NCBI GenBank assembly: GCA_034769895.1
Contig: JAWRYS010000711.1
Coordinates: forward strand, 372,001-436,000
Source of the DNA: Magicicada septendecula
Lineage: Eukaryota > Arthropoda > Insecta > Hemiptera > Cicadidae
Reading direction: 5' to 3'
Length of the DNA stretch: 64,000 nt
The notes under the pieces were generated by a model. It was not told the origin of the DNA, did no database searches, and saw only the letters and a program-made list of their open reading frames with translations. Below, one piece after another: positions 1 to 12,661 of this stretch. The position numbers and the translations under genes were made by a program. Positions within the stretch are counted from its first letter, which is position 1; every line of letters begins with the position of its first letter.

Positions 1-451
1 AGCTGGTTATGAGATTTTGGTTAGTATTATACATCACATCATGTAATTATATCCTTCTGGCACAATCATTATTATTCCTTTTACATTCTAAATTACATTT
101 CTCACTATTATATTACATCAGATAAACTCATTTTGTCTTTTGGTTTTGATGATTTTTATTAGGTTGAATCAGTGTTATTTTTTTTTCTTTTTATATTAGT
201 TTAAAGTAATTTCTTCTAAATTATATAGTAAGGTGTTCTTACTAATTTTTTGAATTTGGTTGTTTTGTTCTCTTTATTTTAAATTATATTGTTCCGAAAT
301 AAATTAAATAAGTTGTCCTTACGTCTTTTGGAATTTTGGGGTTTTTATCTTCAAAATTCTCTTTTTTATATATCTCATAAATTGTTTTCTTAAATACTTG
401 TTTGTAAGGTGAACGTACTTCATTTTTTTTGAATTTTGGGGTATTTATTTT
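1..451. other. Gene-free 3' segment of unit 1 (partial)
   Basis: AT-rich DNA downstream (minus sense) of the unit 1 gag. I see no ORF, RNA gene or clear signal in it. It is the right-hand part of a ~1.2 kb segment whose left-hand part lies before the window. Confidence 0.7.
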
Positions 452-2760
452 TTATGCATTCCACCTGTTGGCCATGGTTTCTTCTTCATCTATTTCTTGT
501 CTTACATCCTGGGATGTGCTAGGTCGGTGGCCATCTCCTCTTAGGGGAATCCAGCATTCTGGTGGGTTCTGTTGATTATAAACTATTCGGACATTCCTAG
601 ATGGATCGTCCCTTCTTTGGTTCTCGCTTCAGGATCTGGATTCTCCAATGCCATTGCTCCGTGGCAAATGCTCACTATCATTCTCCCTTTGGTGTTGCTC
701 CCTCCTTGAACCATTCTCTTCGGCCCTTATAAAATGCACCATTGGTCTGGAGACCCTATTGTTATTATTGTGGTTATTTGGCTGGTAATTTCGATTATTA
801 TTATTATTATTATAATGTTCTGCATTACCTTGGTTGGGGTTTCTCTGACTATTGGAATTATGATTATTCTGATAATGATTATTTCGATTACTTGGGTAAC
901 TGTTGTTATTCCTGCTAGGATTTTGGTTATTAGGGAAATTATTATTATTATTAGTGTTATTATTTCTATTATAGTAATTCGAATTGTTTCGGTTCCCTTG
1001 ATTGTTGTTGTTATTTTGCCGTTGGTCTGTCTCATTATCATAATTACCTGGCCTGTCATTATAATTCGGCCGGTTATGCGTCTCATGACTGTTATGGTTA
1101 TTGTTTCTGTTGTAGTCTGGGATATCCCTGCTCCCGTACCGGTCGTTTCTCTGCCGACTCCTTCGATAATGCACCTCACGCTCGTGCTCTTCCAATAGCG
1201 TTGACATGGCCTGTATCGTTTTTATCTGTCCACCCGATCGTGCTATTGATATCCCGTTATCATAGTGGTATGCTAACCTGGTGACGAGAATTTCCTCCGG
1301 GATTTTTGGTTCAAGGTGTCTCGCCAAGCATACTTTTCCCAGGAAGTAGGCGGTAAGTGTTGTTCCCCTGCTGGCGTCATACCTTCCATAGCTGATGCTC
1401 TCCCTTACTACGTTCTGGGTGGCGTCTGACCAGTACCTGGCTTTAAAAGCTATTTTAAATTCTTCGTAGCTTCGGATGTCGTGCCTGGTGGCTGTCCACC
1501 AGTTATCATAGGTTTCTTTGAAATGTTCGTCTAAGTAACGACGAATTATTGGCCACCTGTTTTCACCAATTCTCATTAGTTGTTCGCCGACCCGTTCCAA
1601 GAATTCCATTGGGTTTCTCTTGTATGACTTAAAGTTGATGGTCTCCCGGTCGTCTATATGTTGTGTATATGGAATAGCGATCGTTCGGTTGTCAACTGAC
1701 AATTGTATGTTCTCGATTCTCTCCTGGTTACGTTGTCCTTGCTTCTGTACTTCGTTCACGGCCGTATCTAAGTTTCGATGCTGGTTTCCGCAATCTGCTC
1801 GTATTGATTCCACTTGAATCCGGTTTTCTTCTTCTATATGGCCTATCTTGACCTCTAGTTCAGCCCTATTTCGTGTAATAGCTTCGTCGGTCACTCTCAG
1901 TTTTCTATTTGTTTCAGTTATCTCCTGTTTTCTTTCGCCGTCATTCTTACCTACCTTCTGGCTGATTGCCTCACTAACGTCCTCGATTTTCTTATTGAGA
2001 GCTTGTCTTAACACTTCATTCTGTTTATCAACATTTTCCCTTAATTCCTTGTTAGAATGCTCAATTCTCTCATCAATCCATTTACGATTATCCTCATTGA
2101 TTTTTTCAAGATCTGCTTTCATTCGTTTATTGTTTTCCTCAAGTTTTTCGTTCATTAGTTTATTATCGTCCTGAATCTGTCTCAAACTCTCGTCATTCCT
2201 GTCAAACTTTTCATTCATTTGTTTGATTAAATTTTCGCTCAAAATTTCGTTTTGTTTTTTTGAGTTTCATTAATACTGTCTATTTTATTTTCCAGCTTTT
2301 CTGAATTTTCATTTATACTGTCTATTTTTTCATTGATTTGTCTAAAATCGGCCTTCAATCGTTCATTATTTTCATTTATGGTTTGCCTTAAAAGTTCACT
2401 AGTACTTTCCTTAATACTGTCTATTTTTTCATTAGTTTGTCTATTATCTTCTTTGATACTGTCTATTTTTTCATTAGTTTGTTTATTCTGTTCCTTAATG
2501 CTATCCATTTTCCCCATCATTAACCTCATCATTTCTTGCCCATCTGGTTCTCTCCTGGCTTCCGCTTTATCTGGTTGGTCCCCTTGGGCATCCTCTTCAA
2601 CTATTTCCTTCTCTGTGATAATTGCTTCAGTTTCTTCTTTATCACCCATTGTTTGTTCCATTTCACTGTCCGTAAATGTTTCTATCTCTCGTTCCTGTCT
2701 ACCTTCTTCCTTCTCCTTCTCTTCTGCCCCCTTCTTCGATCTGCCTCTGGTATTGTGCAT
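452..2760 (-). pseudogene. gag-like capsid gene, unit 1, fossil copy
   Basis: Relative of Ty3/Gypsy gag. Recognisable parts in order are the acidic, charged N-terminus, the long heptad-repeat coiled coil, the capsid-like domain with FKARYWSDATQNV, and the Asn-rich tail. No zinc knuckle and no pol follow. The copy looks broken, with about two breaks. It is close in sequence to the whole copy of unit 3, so the damage is recent relative to the amplification of the array. It sits about 95 bases inside the LTR-like segment, separated by a T tract and a primer-binding motif. Confidence 0.85.
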
Positions 2761-2834
2761 TCCTGTGCCTCTAATGGTTGCCTGCTCAAGTTAAGTAACA
2801 GTTAATATGATTTTTTTTTTTTTTCTTAACTAAA

Positions 2835-3133
2835 GCCCACTCGTTGAGCGCCAATTTGAAAAGAAACAGTTACAATTGTGTTTGTCACTTATGTGTGTTA
2901 CAAATATATCTTATACAGCTCTGTGAATTATTTGTTTATTTATGTAAAATTTTCTTTCTCGGTATTAATCTTCAGCCCCACTGTTGGGTTTGCCAATTTG
3001 AAATAAAACGTGTTTGACGGTGTTAATAGACATGATGATGCCCCACGTTCTGAGCGTCAATTTGAAATAAAACTTTTATAGGGAGTTCTTTTTATTTCAG
3101 CTCACGTTGGAGTTGTCAATTTGTAATAAAACG
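2835..3133 (-). promoter_or_regulatory. Cluster of four primer-binding-site-like motifs, unit 1
   Basis: On the minus strand four related motifs occur at about 2835-2867, 2975-3010, 3040-3073 and 3100-3133. Each reads roughly CAAATTGGCGCYCAACGTGGGGCT, and all but the gag-proximal one are preceded by a CGTTTTATT-like stretch. The recalled complement of the 3' end of insect tRNA-Lys(CUU) is TGGCGCCCAACGTGGGGC. The copy nearest gag begins TGGCGCTCAACGAGTGGGC; the third keeps AACGTGGGGC exactly. Equivalent clusters begin at 9048, 26840, 33042, 39250, 45451, 51658 and 57859. Which copy, if any, primes is unknown. Confidence 0.6.
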
Positions 3134-5468
3134 TTTATGGTGTTTTATTTACTTATGTGAGACTCCCGTGTATCAAACGTCAAGTAATACGTTGCAGGTG
3201 GCAATTCATAACAATTAAAATGTTGTTACCTGGTTTAATTAATGTGTTATTAATAAATATATCTATTCGGTTGTGACCGATGAAACCTCCTGAAAATATA
3301 TTATTAGGCAAACAAAATTATAATTATGTTCCTTTAATTTATAACCATACTACAATATAGATTTAACTTAGTTTTCAGTGGTTGGGTAATATTAGCGATA
3401 TGTATAGAGTATTGACTGAATGTAATGGGTATTTTTGTCAACCCTAGTCACTCGATGTTAGAAAATTCTATTCAAATTTTGTACTAAACACAAGCTAGTT
3501 CAGCAATCTCCCGTTCCACCAGCTGCAATCGTTTAGCGCTGTTACTTGTAATAAGCGTACTTATAGGTTAGTTGTTCATCGGGTTTGAATCAACCTTTTA
3601 TTGTAAATTATTCCACCCACTACATATAGTATCTATTCTTCAATAACTTCACACATTATCTCATACAACCAAGATCCTTTATTAAATTTATCTATTAATT
3701 CACAGTCCCCATCATCTCCAAAAATAATAATATAATCAAATCGATCACACAAAAAATGTATCGATTGTAAATTAGTCAAATTCCATTGACTTATACAAAT
3801 GAAAAATAATAATAAATAGTTCTTATCCCAGGGTTCGTAAAGTTCTTGGAACCATTAGTAAGGCCAGGTAAAATGCATAATTAAGGTTACTCAGGTATTA
3901 CAAAACAAAATTATTAACTCTAAATATATATTGAATTTGAAATAGGTTGTTTTTTACCAAGTCGATGAAAACTCCGATTGGCCGTGGACGTCTATAAACA
4001 GTTGACAAGACTCAGCTTAACTCATCTCTATCCAGTAAAAGTGTTCTGGCCTTTAATAAACTTGATTGTGGAGTGTACTGGGAAGCTCTCAGGAATTCTT
4101 CTGGCTGCTGTTCTTCTCCTATGATCTTGATAATTGTCAGTCCCGGTGGAATGAAATTAGTATCCCAACTTCTTCTGTTTATGAAGGTTAACTCTGCAAG
4201 ACGAGATCCTCGTATGTCTTTTCAATAATTCCGTTAGTTTCGTATTCTAATTCTCTTAACTGATCTTCTGGTTATAGTGGAAATCGTTTTAATAACGAAT
4301 CCAGCGGAATTATCCTGGTGAATGAGGTGAGGGTTTTTTCAACTCTTTTTACATGTATTCAATTATAATTTGGAATTCTATTTAGTTTTATTACTCCTCA
4401 GTATGATGATAGACATAGGTTTCAATGAGGGTTTTTTAATTTTGATTTATATTTCCTTCAGAAATTATCATTCTTTTTTTTTTTTTAATGTATCTGTCCA
4501 TCTCAACTTAATAGCTTGTAACAATCAGAACGAATGATTCAATATCAACAACTCATGTACATTTCAGTTGCCTTAACAACCATTTTTTCCTGTCATTGGG
4601 TGAAACTAGATATCCTAGAGCCAGAATTATAGAATATTACTACTCTTTTTCAATAAAATACTCCATGCTTGGAATAATATTAAATTACATAAAATTCTCA
4701 CCTAACCTTCCTTCTTAAACAGTAAATGTTTTACCATAGTTTCATTGGACTGGACTTCTTAAAAAGGTATTAATTTCCTTTCACAAATATGAATTTAGGC
4801 CTATAGGTTTTCTTAAACTGTTATAACATTATTTGGTTTTTTTTAACTTAATTTTCTTTTACCTGACCTACTGTACAATTAATTATTGGTTAATGGTTAA
4901 TTACATTGATTTTAATTTCCTGGTGTTTACTTTATTACACTAATTAACTGGTCATGGAACCCTTCCTTAGTTTATAATATAATTATTAGAACTACTTGTC
5001 AAACATTGAACACTGATTGCCCTCCTGGTCAAATTTACAAACATTAATTAAAACAACAGCATTATTCAAATTTAGACAATACTTAAAACTTAGTATAATG
5101 CCTAACACAGGTAACTATATTTGATTGTCTAAAGACAAATCTAACATAAATACAAACATAATTATTGATGAAGTATTCCTTATTTATTAAACAGCATCAG
5201 TTTTCTTACCATACTCAAAACATAACATAAATATTCTGTAAACATTAACATGTTACAGTATAAAACAAGCATAATTTATTATATTTAACTATTAATTGGT
5301 ATGGTTTTTTTTTATATTTAACATTAATTATTGCCTCTTTTGACTTGAGGTACTTCTCAGATGCGTTAACTACTGAGCAACCTTAATTCAGGGTATGGTC
5401 CTTGACCATGTTTCATTCAATTTTTTATGTAACGTTGGGGAACCTCAACTCTGTTGCGTTACATAACA
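2857..5468 (-). repeat. LTR-like segment, unit 1 (~2.6 kb)
   Basis: In minus sense it starts TGTTATGTAACG directly after a polypurine tract (5469-5486) and ends about ...TTTTCA three bases before a TGGCGC primer-binding motif at 2835-2853. That layout is what a 5' LTR of a Gypsy element shows. The exact ends are inferred, because in a tandem chain no second LTR copy or target duplication bounds them. There is no gene inside. Primer-site-like motif copies lie at its gag-proximal end (to 3133). Confidence 0.55.
3976..4016 (+). promoter_or_regulatory. Possible plus-strand promoter motifs in LTR-like segment
   Basis: An inverted CCAAT box (ATTGG, 3976), TATAAA (3993-3998) and an initiator-like CTCAGC (4011) follow one another on the plus strand, opposite to gag, and recur in every unit. 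TATA-to-initiator spacing is shorter than usual and there is no gene downstream, so this is weak. Confidence 0.2.
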
Positions 5469-5486
5469 CCCCCCCCTTCGAAAGAA
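5421..5486 (-). other. LTR-start hairpin and polypurine tract, unit 1
   Basis: TTATGTAACG and its exact reverse complement CGTTACATAA flank a ~22 bp loop that is rich in CAAC/GTTG. On the minus strand this hairpin follows at once on a tract reading GAAGGGGGGGGGTG, the probable polypurine tract that marks the start of the LTR-like segment. The same arrangement is present in units 2 to 8 (for example 29423-29463 in unit 3). Confidence 0.55.
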
Positions 5487-6665
5487 GTTTATTTTGCTTT
5501 AACAACGTTTAGTGAAAAATAAACGCACAACTTGTATCTGACCAATTGGTTCCCTTATTCATAATACCTTTTTTTATTTCAGAATTATCCATTGTATTAC
5601 TTTATTTCTTCGTTCCTTCTTAAAATCAATTATTTCCCAAGTTTAAACCTTACTTCTATAATCATTCTTGTGACATTCTTTATTAATTATACATTTTGGA
5701 TCTGGTTTTATTTATTAATCTATATCTATTTGTGAGTTTTCCCTCTAATATTTAATTTTCCTAAACCTCCCTAACATTATAACTGGAATCGAATCGGTGG
5801 TGCTCTATCGGCTAACCAATTACCGTCGTCCGTTACATACTTTCTGGGATCAGAGGAATATCATCTCTGCCCAATTAAATGATTGCTGGAATATTCTACA
5901 GTCAATCTTCATTAATAAACCTCGTAAGGTAGTCATCATGTGACCTTCAATAAAATCATTAATAATAATAATACTCTAGGGATTATTCACTGTACTTTAA
6001 CTCAGATCATATTATTTCTTCATATTAATTCTTCCTTCTATTATACACTTCTCCTCTCCAATACTTGGCTATTTTATTGACATTTATTAATTGGCTTTCT
6101 TACAGATAATTCTTAAATATTTGTTTTTTCTTTTCTTGTGATCCTTTTGAGGGTTCCATTTTGGCTTCTTCATTCTCTTATCTTCCTTGGCTCATATTCC
6201 TTTATTACCAATACAGCTGGTTATGAGATTTTGGTTAGTATTATACATCACATCATGTAATTATATCCTTCTGGCACAATCATTATTATTCCTTTTACAT
6301 TCTAAATTACATTTCTCACTATTATATTACATCAGATAAACTCATTTTGTCTTTTGGTTTTGATGATTTTTATTAGGTTGAATCAGTGTTATTTTTTTTT
6401 CTTTTTATATTAGTTTAAAGTAATTTCTTCTAAATTATATAGTAAGGTGTTCTTACTAATTTTTTGAATTTGGTTGTTTTGTTCTCTTTATTTTAAATTA
6501 TATTGTTCCGAAATAAATTAAATAAGTTGTCCTTACGTCTTTTGGAATTTTGGGGTTTTTATCTTCAAAATTCTCTTTTTTATATATCTCATAAATTGTT
6601 TTCTTAAATACTTGTTTGTAAGGTGAACGTACTTCATTTTTTTTGAATTTTGGGGTATTTATTTT
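5469..6665. other. Gene-free 3' segment between LTR-like segment 1 and gag 2
   Basis: About 1.2 kb, AT-rich, spanning the arbitrary unit 1/2 boundary. It starts with the polypurine tract and includes a short TAA microsatellite near 5970. No ORF or RNA gene is seen. In the element it would be the 3' untranslated part after gag, where pol would lie in an autonomous relative. Confidence 0.7.
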
Positions 6666-8975
6666 TTATGCATTCCACCTGTTGGCCATGGTTTCTTCTT
6701 CATCTATTTCTTGTCTTACATCCTGGGATGTGCTAGGTCGGTGGCCATCTCCTCTTAGGGGAATCCAGCATTCTGGTGGGTTCTGTTGATTATAAACTAT
6801 TCGGACATTCCTAGATGGATCGTCCCTTCTTTGGTTCTCGCTTCAGGATCTGGATTCTCCAATGCCATTGCTCCGTGGCAAATGCTCACTATCATTCTCC
6901 CTTTGGTGTTGCTCCCTCCTTGAACCATTCTCTTCGGCCCTTATAAAATGCACCATTGGTCTGGAGACCCTATTGTTATTATTGTGGTTATTTGGCTGGT
7001 AATTTCGATTATTATTATTATTATTATAATGTTCTGCATTACCTTGGTTGGGGTTTCTCTGACTATTGGAATTATGATTATTCTGATAATGATTATTTCG
7101 ATTACTTGGGTAACTGTTGTTATTCCTGCTAGGATTTTGGTTATTAGGGAAATTATTATTATTATTAGTGTTATTATTTCTATTATAGTAATTCGAATTG
7201 TTTCGGTTCCCTTGATTGTTGTTGTTATTTTGCCGTTGGTCTGTCTCATTATCATAATTACCTGGCCTGTCATTATAATTCGGCCGGTTATGCGTCTCAT
7301 GACTGTTATGGTTATTGTTTCTGTTGTAGTCTGGGATATCCCTGCTCCCGTACCGGTCGTTTCTCTGCCGACTCCTTCGATAATGCACCTCACGCTCGTG
7401 CTCTTCCAATAGCGTTGACATGGCCTGTATCGTTTTTATCTGTCCACCCGATCGTGCTATTGATATCCCGTTATCATAGTGGTATGCTAACCTGGTGACG
7501 AGAATTTCCTCCGGGATTTTTGGTTCAAGGTGTCTCGCCAAGCATACTTTTCCCAGGAAGTAGGCGGTAAGTGTTGTTCCCCTGCTGGCGTCATACCTTC
7601 CATAGCTGATGCTCTCCCTTACTACGTTCTGGGTGGCGTCTGACCAGTACCTGGCTTTAAAAGCTATTTTAAATTCTTCGTAGCTTCGGATGTCGTGCCT
7701 GGTGGCTGTCCACCAGTTATCATAGGTTTCTTTGAAATGTTCGTCTAAGTAACGACGAATTATTGGCCACCTGTTTTCACCAATTCTCATTAGTTGTTCG
7801 CCGACCCGTTCCAAGAATTCCATTGGGTTTCTCTTGTATGACTTAAAGTTGATGGTCTCCCGGTCGTCTATATGTTGTGTATATGGAATAGCGATCGTTC
7901 GGTTGTCAACTGACAATTGTATGTTCTCGATTCTCTCCTGGTTACGTTGTCCTTGCTTCTGTACTTCGTTCACGGCCGTATCTAAGTTTCGATGCTGGTT
8001 TCCGCAATCTGCTCGTATTGATTCCACTTGAATCCGGTTTTCTTCTTCTATATGGCCTATCTTGACCTCTAGTTCAGCCCTATTTCGTGTAATAGCTTCA
8101 TCGGTCACTCTCAGTTTTCTATTTGTTTCAGTTATCTCCTGTTTTCTTTCGCCGTCATTCTTACCTACCTTCTGGCTGATTGCCTCACTAACGTCCTCGA
8201 TTTTCTTATTGAGAGCTTGTCTTAACACTTCATTCTGTTTATCAACATTTTACCTTAATTCCTTGTTAGAATGCTCAATTCTCTCATCAATCCATTTACG
8301 ATTATCCTCATTGATTTTTTCAAGATCTGCTTTCATTCGTTTATTGTTTTCCTCAAGTTTTTCGTTCATTAGTTTATTATCGTCCTGAATCTGTCTCAAA
8401 CTCTCGTCATTCCTGTCAAACTTTTCATTCATTTGTTTGATTAAATTTTCGCTCAAAATTTCGTTTTGTTTTTTTGAGTTTTCATTAATACTGTCTATTT
8501 TATTTTCCAGCTTTTCTGAATTTTCATTTATACTGTCTATTTTTTCATTGATTTGTCTAAAATCGGCCTTCAATCGTTCATTATTTTCATTTATGGTTTG
8601 CCTTAAAAGTTCACTAGTACTTTCCTTAATACTGTCTATTTTTTCATTAGTTTGTCTATTATCTTCTTTGATACTGTCTATTTTTTCATTAGTTTGTTTA
8701 TTCTGTTCCTTAATGCTATCCATTTTCCCCATCATTAACCTCATCATTTCTTGCCCATCTGGTTCTCTCCTGGCTTCCGCTTTATCTGGTTGGTCCCCTT
8801 GGGCATCCTCTTCAACTATTTCCTTCTCTGTGATAATTGCTTCAGTTTCTTCTTTATCACCCATTGTTTGTTCCATTTCACTGTCCGTAAATGTTTCTAT
8901 CTCTCGTTCCTGTCTACCTTCTTCCTTCTCCTTCTCTTCTGCCCCCTTCTTCGATCTGCCTCTGGTATTGTGCAT
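6666..8975 (-). pseudogene. gag-like capsid gene, unit 2, fossil copy
   Basis: Same layout as the other array copies (coiled coil, capsid-like domain, Asn-rich tail) and nearly identical to unit 1. It looks broken, with about two or three breaks. It lies wholly to the left of the nested Gypsy element, which therefore did not damage it. Confidence 0.85.
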
Positions 8976-11452
8976 TCCTGTGCCTCTAATGGTTGCCTGC
9001 TCAAGTTAAGTAACAGTTAATATGATTTTTTTTTTTTCTTAACTAAAGCCCACTCGTTGAGCGCCAATTTGAAAAGAAACAGTTACAATTGTGTTTGTCA
9101 CTTATGTGTGTTACAAATATATCTTATACAGCTCTGTGAATTATTTGTTTATTTATGTAAAATTTTCTTTCTCGGTATTAATCTTCAGCCCCACTGTTGG
9201 GTTTGCCAATTTGAAATAAAACGTGTTTGACGGTGTTAATAGACATGATGATGCCCCACGTTCTGAGCGTCAATTTGAAATAAAACTTTTATAGGGAGTT
9301 CTTTTTATTTCAGCTCACGTTGGAGTTGTCAATTTGTAATAAAACGTTTATGGTGTTTTATTTACTTATGTGAGACTCCCGTGTATCAAACGTCAAGTAA
9401 TACGTTGCAGGTGGCAATTCGTAACAATTAAAATGTTGTTACCTGGTTTAATTAATGTGTTATTAATAAATATATCTATTCGGTTGTGACCGATGAAACC
9501 TCCTGAAAATATATTATTAGGCAAACAAAATTATAATTATGTTCCTTTAATTTATAACCATACTACAATATAGATTTAACTTAGTTTTCAGTGGTTGGGT
9601 AATATTAGCGATATGTATAGAGTATTGACTGAATGTAATGGGTATTTTTGTCAACCCTAGTCACTCGATGTTAGAAAATTCTATTCAAATTTTGTACTAA
9701 ACACAAGCTAGTTCAGCAATCTCCCGTTCCACCAGCTGCAGTCGTTTAGCGCTGTTACTTGTAATAAGCGTACTTATAGGTTAGTTGTTCATCGGGTTTG
9801 AATCAACCTTTTATTGTAAATTATTCCACCCACTACATATAGTATCTATTCTTCAATAACTTCACACATTATCTCATACAACCAAGATCCTTTATTAAAT
9901 TTATCTATTAATTCACAGTCCCCGTCATCTCCAAAAATAATAATATAATCAAATCGATCACACAAAAAATATATCGATTGTAAATTAGTCAAATTCCATT
10001 GACTTATACAAATGAAAAATAATAATAAATAGTTCTTATCCCAGGGTTCGTAAAGTTCTTGGAACCATTAGTAAGGCCAGGTAAAATGCATAATTAAGGT
10101 TACTCAAGTATTACAAAACAAAATTATTAACTGTAAATATATATTGAATTTGAAATAGGTTGTTTTTTACCAAGTCGATGAAAACTCCGATTGGCCGTTG
10201 ACGTCTATAAACAGTTGACAAGACTCAGCTTAACTCATCTCTATCCAGTAAAAGTGTTCTGGCCTTTAATAAACTTGATTGTGGAGTGTACTGGGAAGCT
10301 CTCAGGAATTCTTCTGGCTGCTGTTCTTCTCCTATGATCTTGATAATTGTCGGTCCCGGTGGAATGAAATTAGTATCCCAACTTCTTCTGTTTATGAAGG
10401 TTAACTCTGCAAGACGAGATCCTCGTATGTCTTTTCAATAATTCCGTTAGTTTTGTATTCTAATTCTCTTAACTGATCTTCTGGTTATAGTGGAAATCGT
10501 TTTAATAACGAATCCAGCGGAATTATCCTGGTGAATGAGGTGAGGGTTTTTTCAACTCTTTTTACATGTATTCAATTATAATTTGGAATTCTATTTAGTT
10601 TTATTACTCCTCAGTATTGTGATAGACATAGGTTTCAATGAGGGTTTTTTAATTTTGATTTATATTTCCTTCAGAAATTATCATTCATTTTTTTTTAAAT
10701 GTATCTGTCCATCTCAACTTAATAGCTTGTAACAATCAGAACGAATGATTCAATATCAACAACTCATGTACATTTCAGTTGCCTTAACAACCATTTTTTC
10801 CTGTCATTGGGTGAAACTAGATATCCTAGAGCCAGAATTATAGAATATTACTACTCTTTTTCAATAAAATACTCCATGCTTGGAATAATATTAAATTACC
10901 TAAAATTCTCACCTAACCTTCCTTCTTAAACAGTAAATGTTTTACCATAGTTTCATTGGACTGGACTTCTTAAAAAGGTATTAATTTCCTTTCACAAATA
11001 TGAAATTTAGGCCTATAGGTTTTCTTAAACTGTTATAACATTATTTGGTTTTTTTAACTTAATTTTCTTTTACCTGACCTACTGTACAATTAATTATTGG
11101 TTAATGGTTAATTACATTGATTTTAATTTCCTGGTGTTTACTTTATTACACTAATTAACTGGTCATGGAACCCTTCCTTAGTTTATAATATAATTATTAG
11201 AACTACTTGTCAAACATTGAACACTGATTGCCCTCCTGGTCAAATTTACAAACATTAATTAAAACAACAGCATTATTCAAATTTAGACAATACTTAAAAC
11301 TTAGTATAATGCCTAACACAGGTAACTATATTTGATTGTCTAAAGACAAATCTAACATAAATACAAACATAATTATTGATGAAGTATTCCTTATCTATTA
11401 AACAACATCAGTTTTCTTACCATACTCAAAACATAACATAAATATTCTGTAA

Positions 11453-11456
11453 ACAT
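11453..11456. repeat. Target-site duplication (left), ACAT
   Basis: ACAT precedes the left LTR and is repeated after the right LTR at 23040-23043. Uninterrupted units have a single ACAT at this place, which proves the insertion point. Confidence 0.93.
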
Positions 11457-12646
11457 TGTAACTTTTATTATTTACTACTATTATTATTTATATTTTACTC
11501 AAATTCAACTTCACACTTACCGTTTATCAATGATCTGGCCGGATCGAGTAGTGGAGGTACACCCATTTCGTTTGACGAACTATGACAGCACATAAAACGA
11601 ACTAAGGTTTTGAAAGAATTTTAAATCGCAATTTTGTGGAAGAGAAATTAGATTTTTCTTTAATTCGTCTGAATTATTGACATTACAAATCTTCGTGCGA
11701 CATGTTACGCAATTATTATACCTTACTGACTATAGCTTACCTTGTAATGGACAATTTTACAACTTCATAATTATACACACATAAACAAAAAACACAGCCC
11801 AGCTTTGCACACTCTCTACTCACATTCCGTTTTCAAACCCCAATTACCAGATTGACTACATAATTTTTTTATAACACTACCGATAACGCTTACTTCGGTG
11901 ACCTCGTGGCCAGCCCGCGGTAGATTGAAGATGTCTAGGAAAAAGACGAAAAGGAATTCCAAATTTACATATTAGTGTTCTACACTCCTCCCATCCTACC
12001 ACTGCTTTTAAAAGAACTGCTTTACTTTCATTATTGAAAAATAACGAGATTATACGAGCGTATTGAGCTCGCGTGTCGGCGCCGACACCGTCAGAGACGA
12101 ACTGGGCAATGTGTTTCCTTGAGTCGCGGGAAATGAGCAGTCACGGCCATCATGTTTTAGTCGCCGTTGGTGCTTAATTGCGGTGGCATAACCATTTTAT
12201 GCATGGATTATAACTGGTATATGTGTGGTACCAGAGTACAATATTGGCGTCTGCTCTGCTGATGTCACCAACAGTAGGCGGAGTTTAATGCGACTTCCGG
12301 GAGGTCTTAGAGAAGACGACGAATATTTTTACGCTCTGGCCATCTTGAGTTTTTTGTTAGAGCGTCCTTTGAGCGCGTGCGGGTGTAGTTGCGCTTGAGC
12401 GTTGACACACATGTACAGAGTTCTTAGAATTTTGGTGGAGGTGCAAATTCTCTGCCGCATTCCTCAACAACAACCTGCGTCTTATTGCTTTGTTTCACTG
12501 TTCTGTTACACTGACTGTTATACGTTGCACAATAATACAGTTATTTCGTCATATTTTATAAGGCTCCCGACCGAAAGCGAAATGAATAAAATTATATAAA
12601 TGCCCCAAACGGTTAAAATAAAACACCCAAAAATTGACCCGCTACA
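11457..12646 (-). repeat. 3' LTR of the Gypsy element
   Basis: 1190 bp, minus sense TGTAGCGGGT...AAAAGTTACA, with TG...CA ends. AATAAA at 11464-11469 (minus) is a possible poly(A) signal close to the end. The GC-richer centre contrasts with AT-rich flanks. I see about three differences from the 5' LTR. Confidence 0.95.
12554..12560 (-). promoter_or_regulatory. Candidate TATA box, 3' LTR
   Basis: TATAAAA on the minus strand about 90 bases into the LTR. It is the only TATAAAA I noticed in the first part of the LTR, although TTTATATAA near 12590 is an alternative. The copy in the 5' LTR would be the one that drives the element. Confidence 0.35.
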
Positions 12647-12661
12647 ATACCCCCTCGATGA
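12647..12661 (-). other. Polypurine tract of the Gypsy element
   Basis: Minus strand TCATCGAGGGGGTAT directly abuts the 3' LTR start TGTAGCGG. This is the expected place for the plus-strand primer in reverse transcription. Confidence 0.8.

Larger units (their letters stand above)
1..6214 (-). repeat. Array unit 1 (6214 bp)
   Basis: First complete unit; the phase is set by the window edge and is arbitrary. It belongs to subfamily I with units 2 and 3, marked by CAACTGACAATTG within gag and GCCAATTTGAAAAG at the primer-site end of the LTR-like segment. It has private changes, such as ATTAATTATTGCCTC near 5325 where all other units read ATTAATTGCCTC. Confidence 0.93.

Noticed and set aside
12402-12599. 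65-codon plus-strand ORF in each Gypsy LTR
   Set aside because: Lies antisense within the LTR with no motif; its double occurrence only reflects LTR identity.
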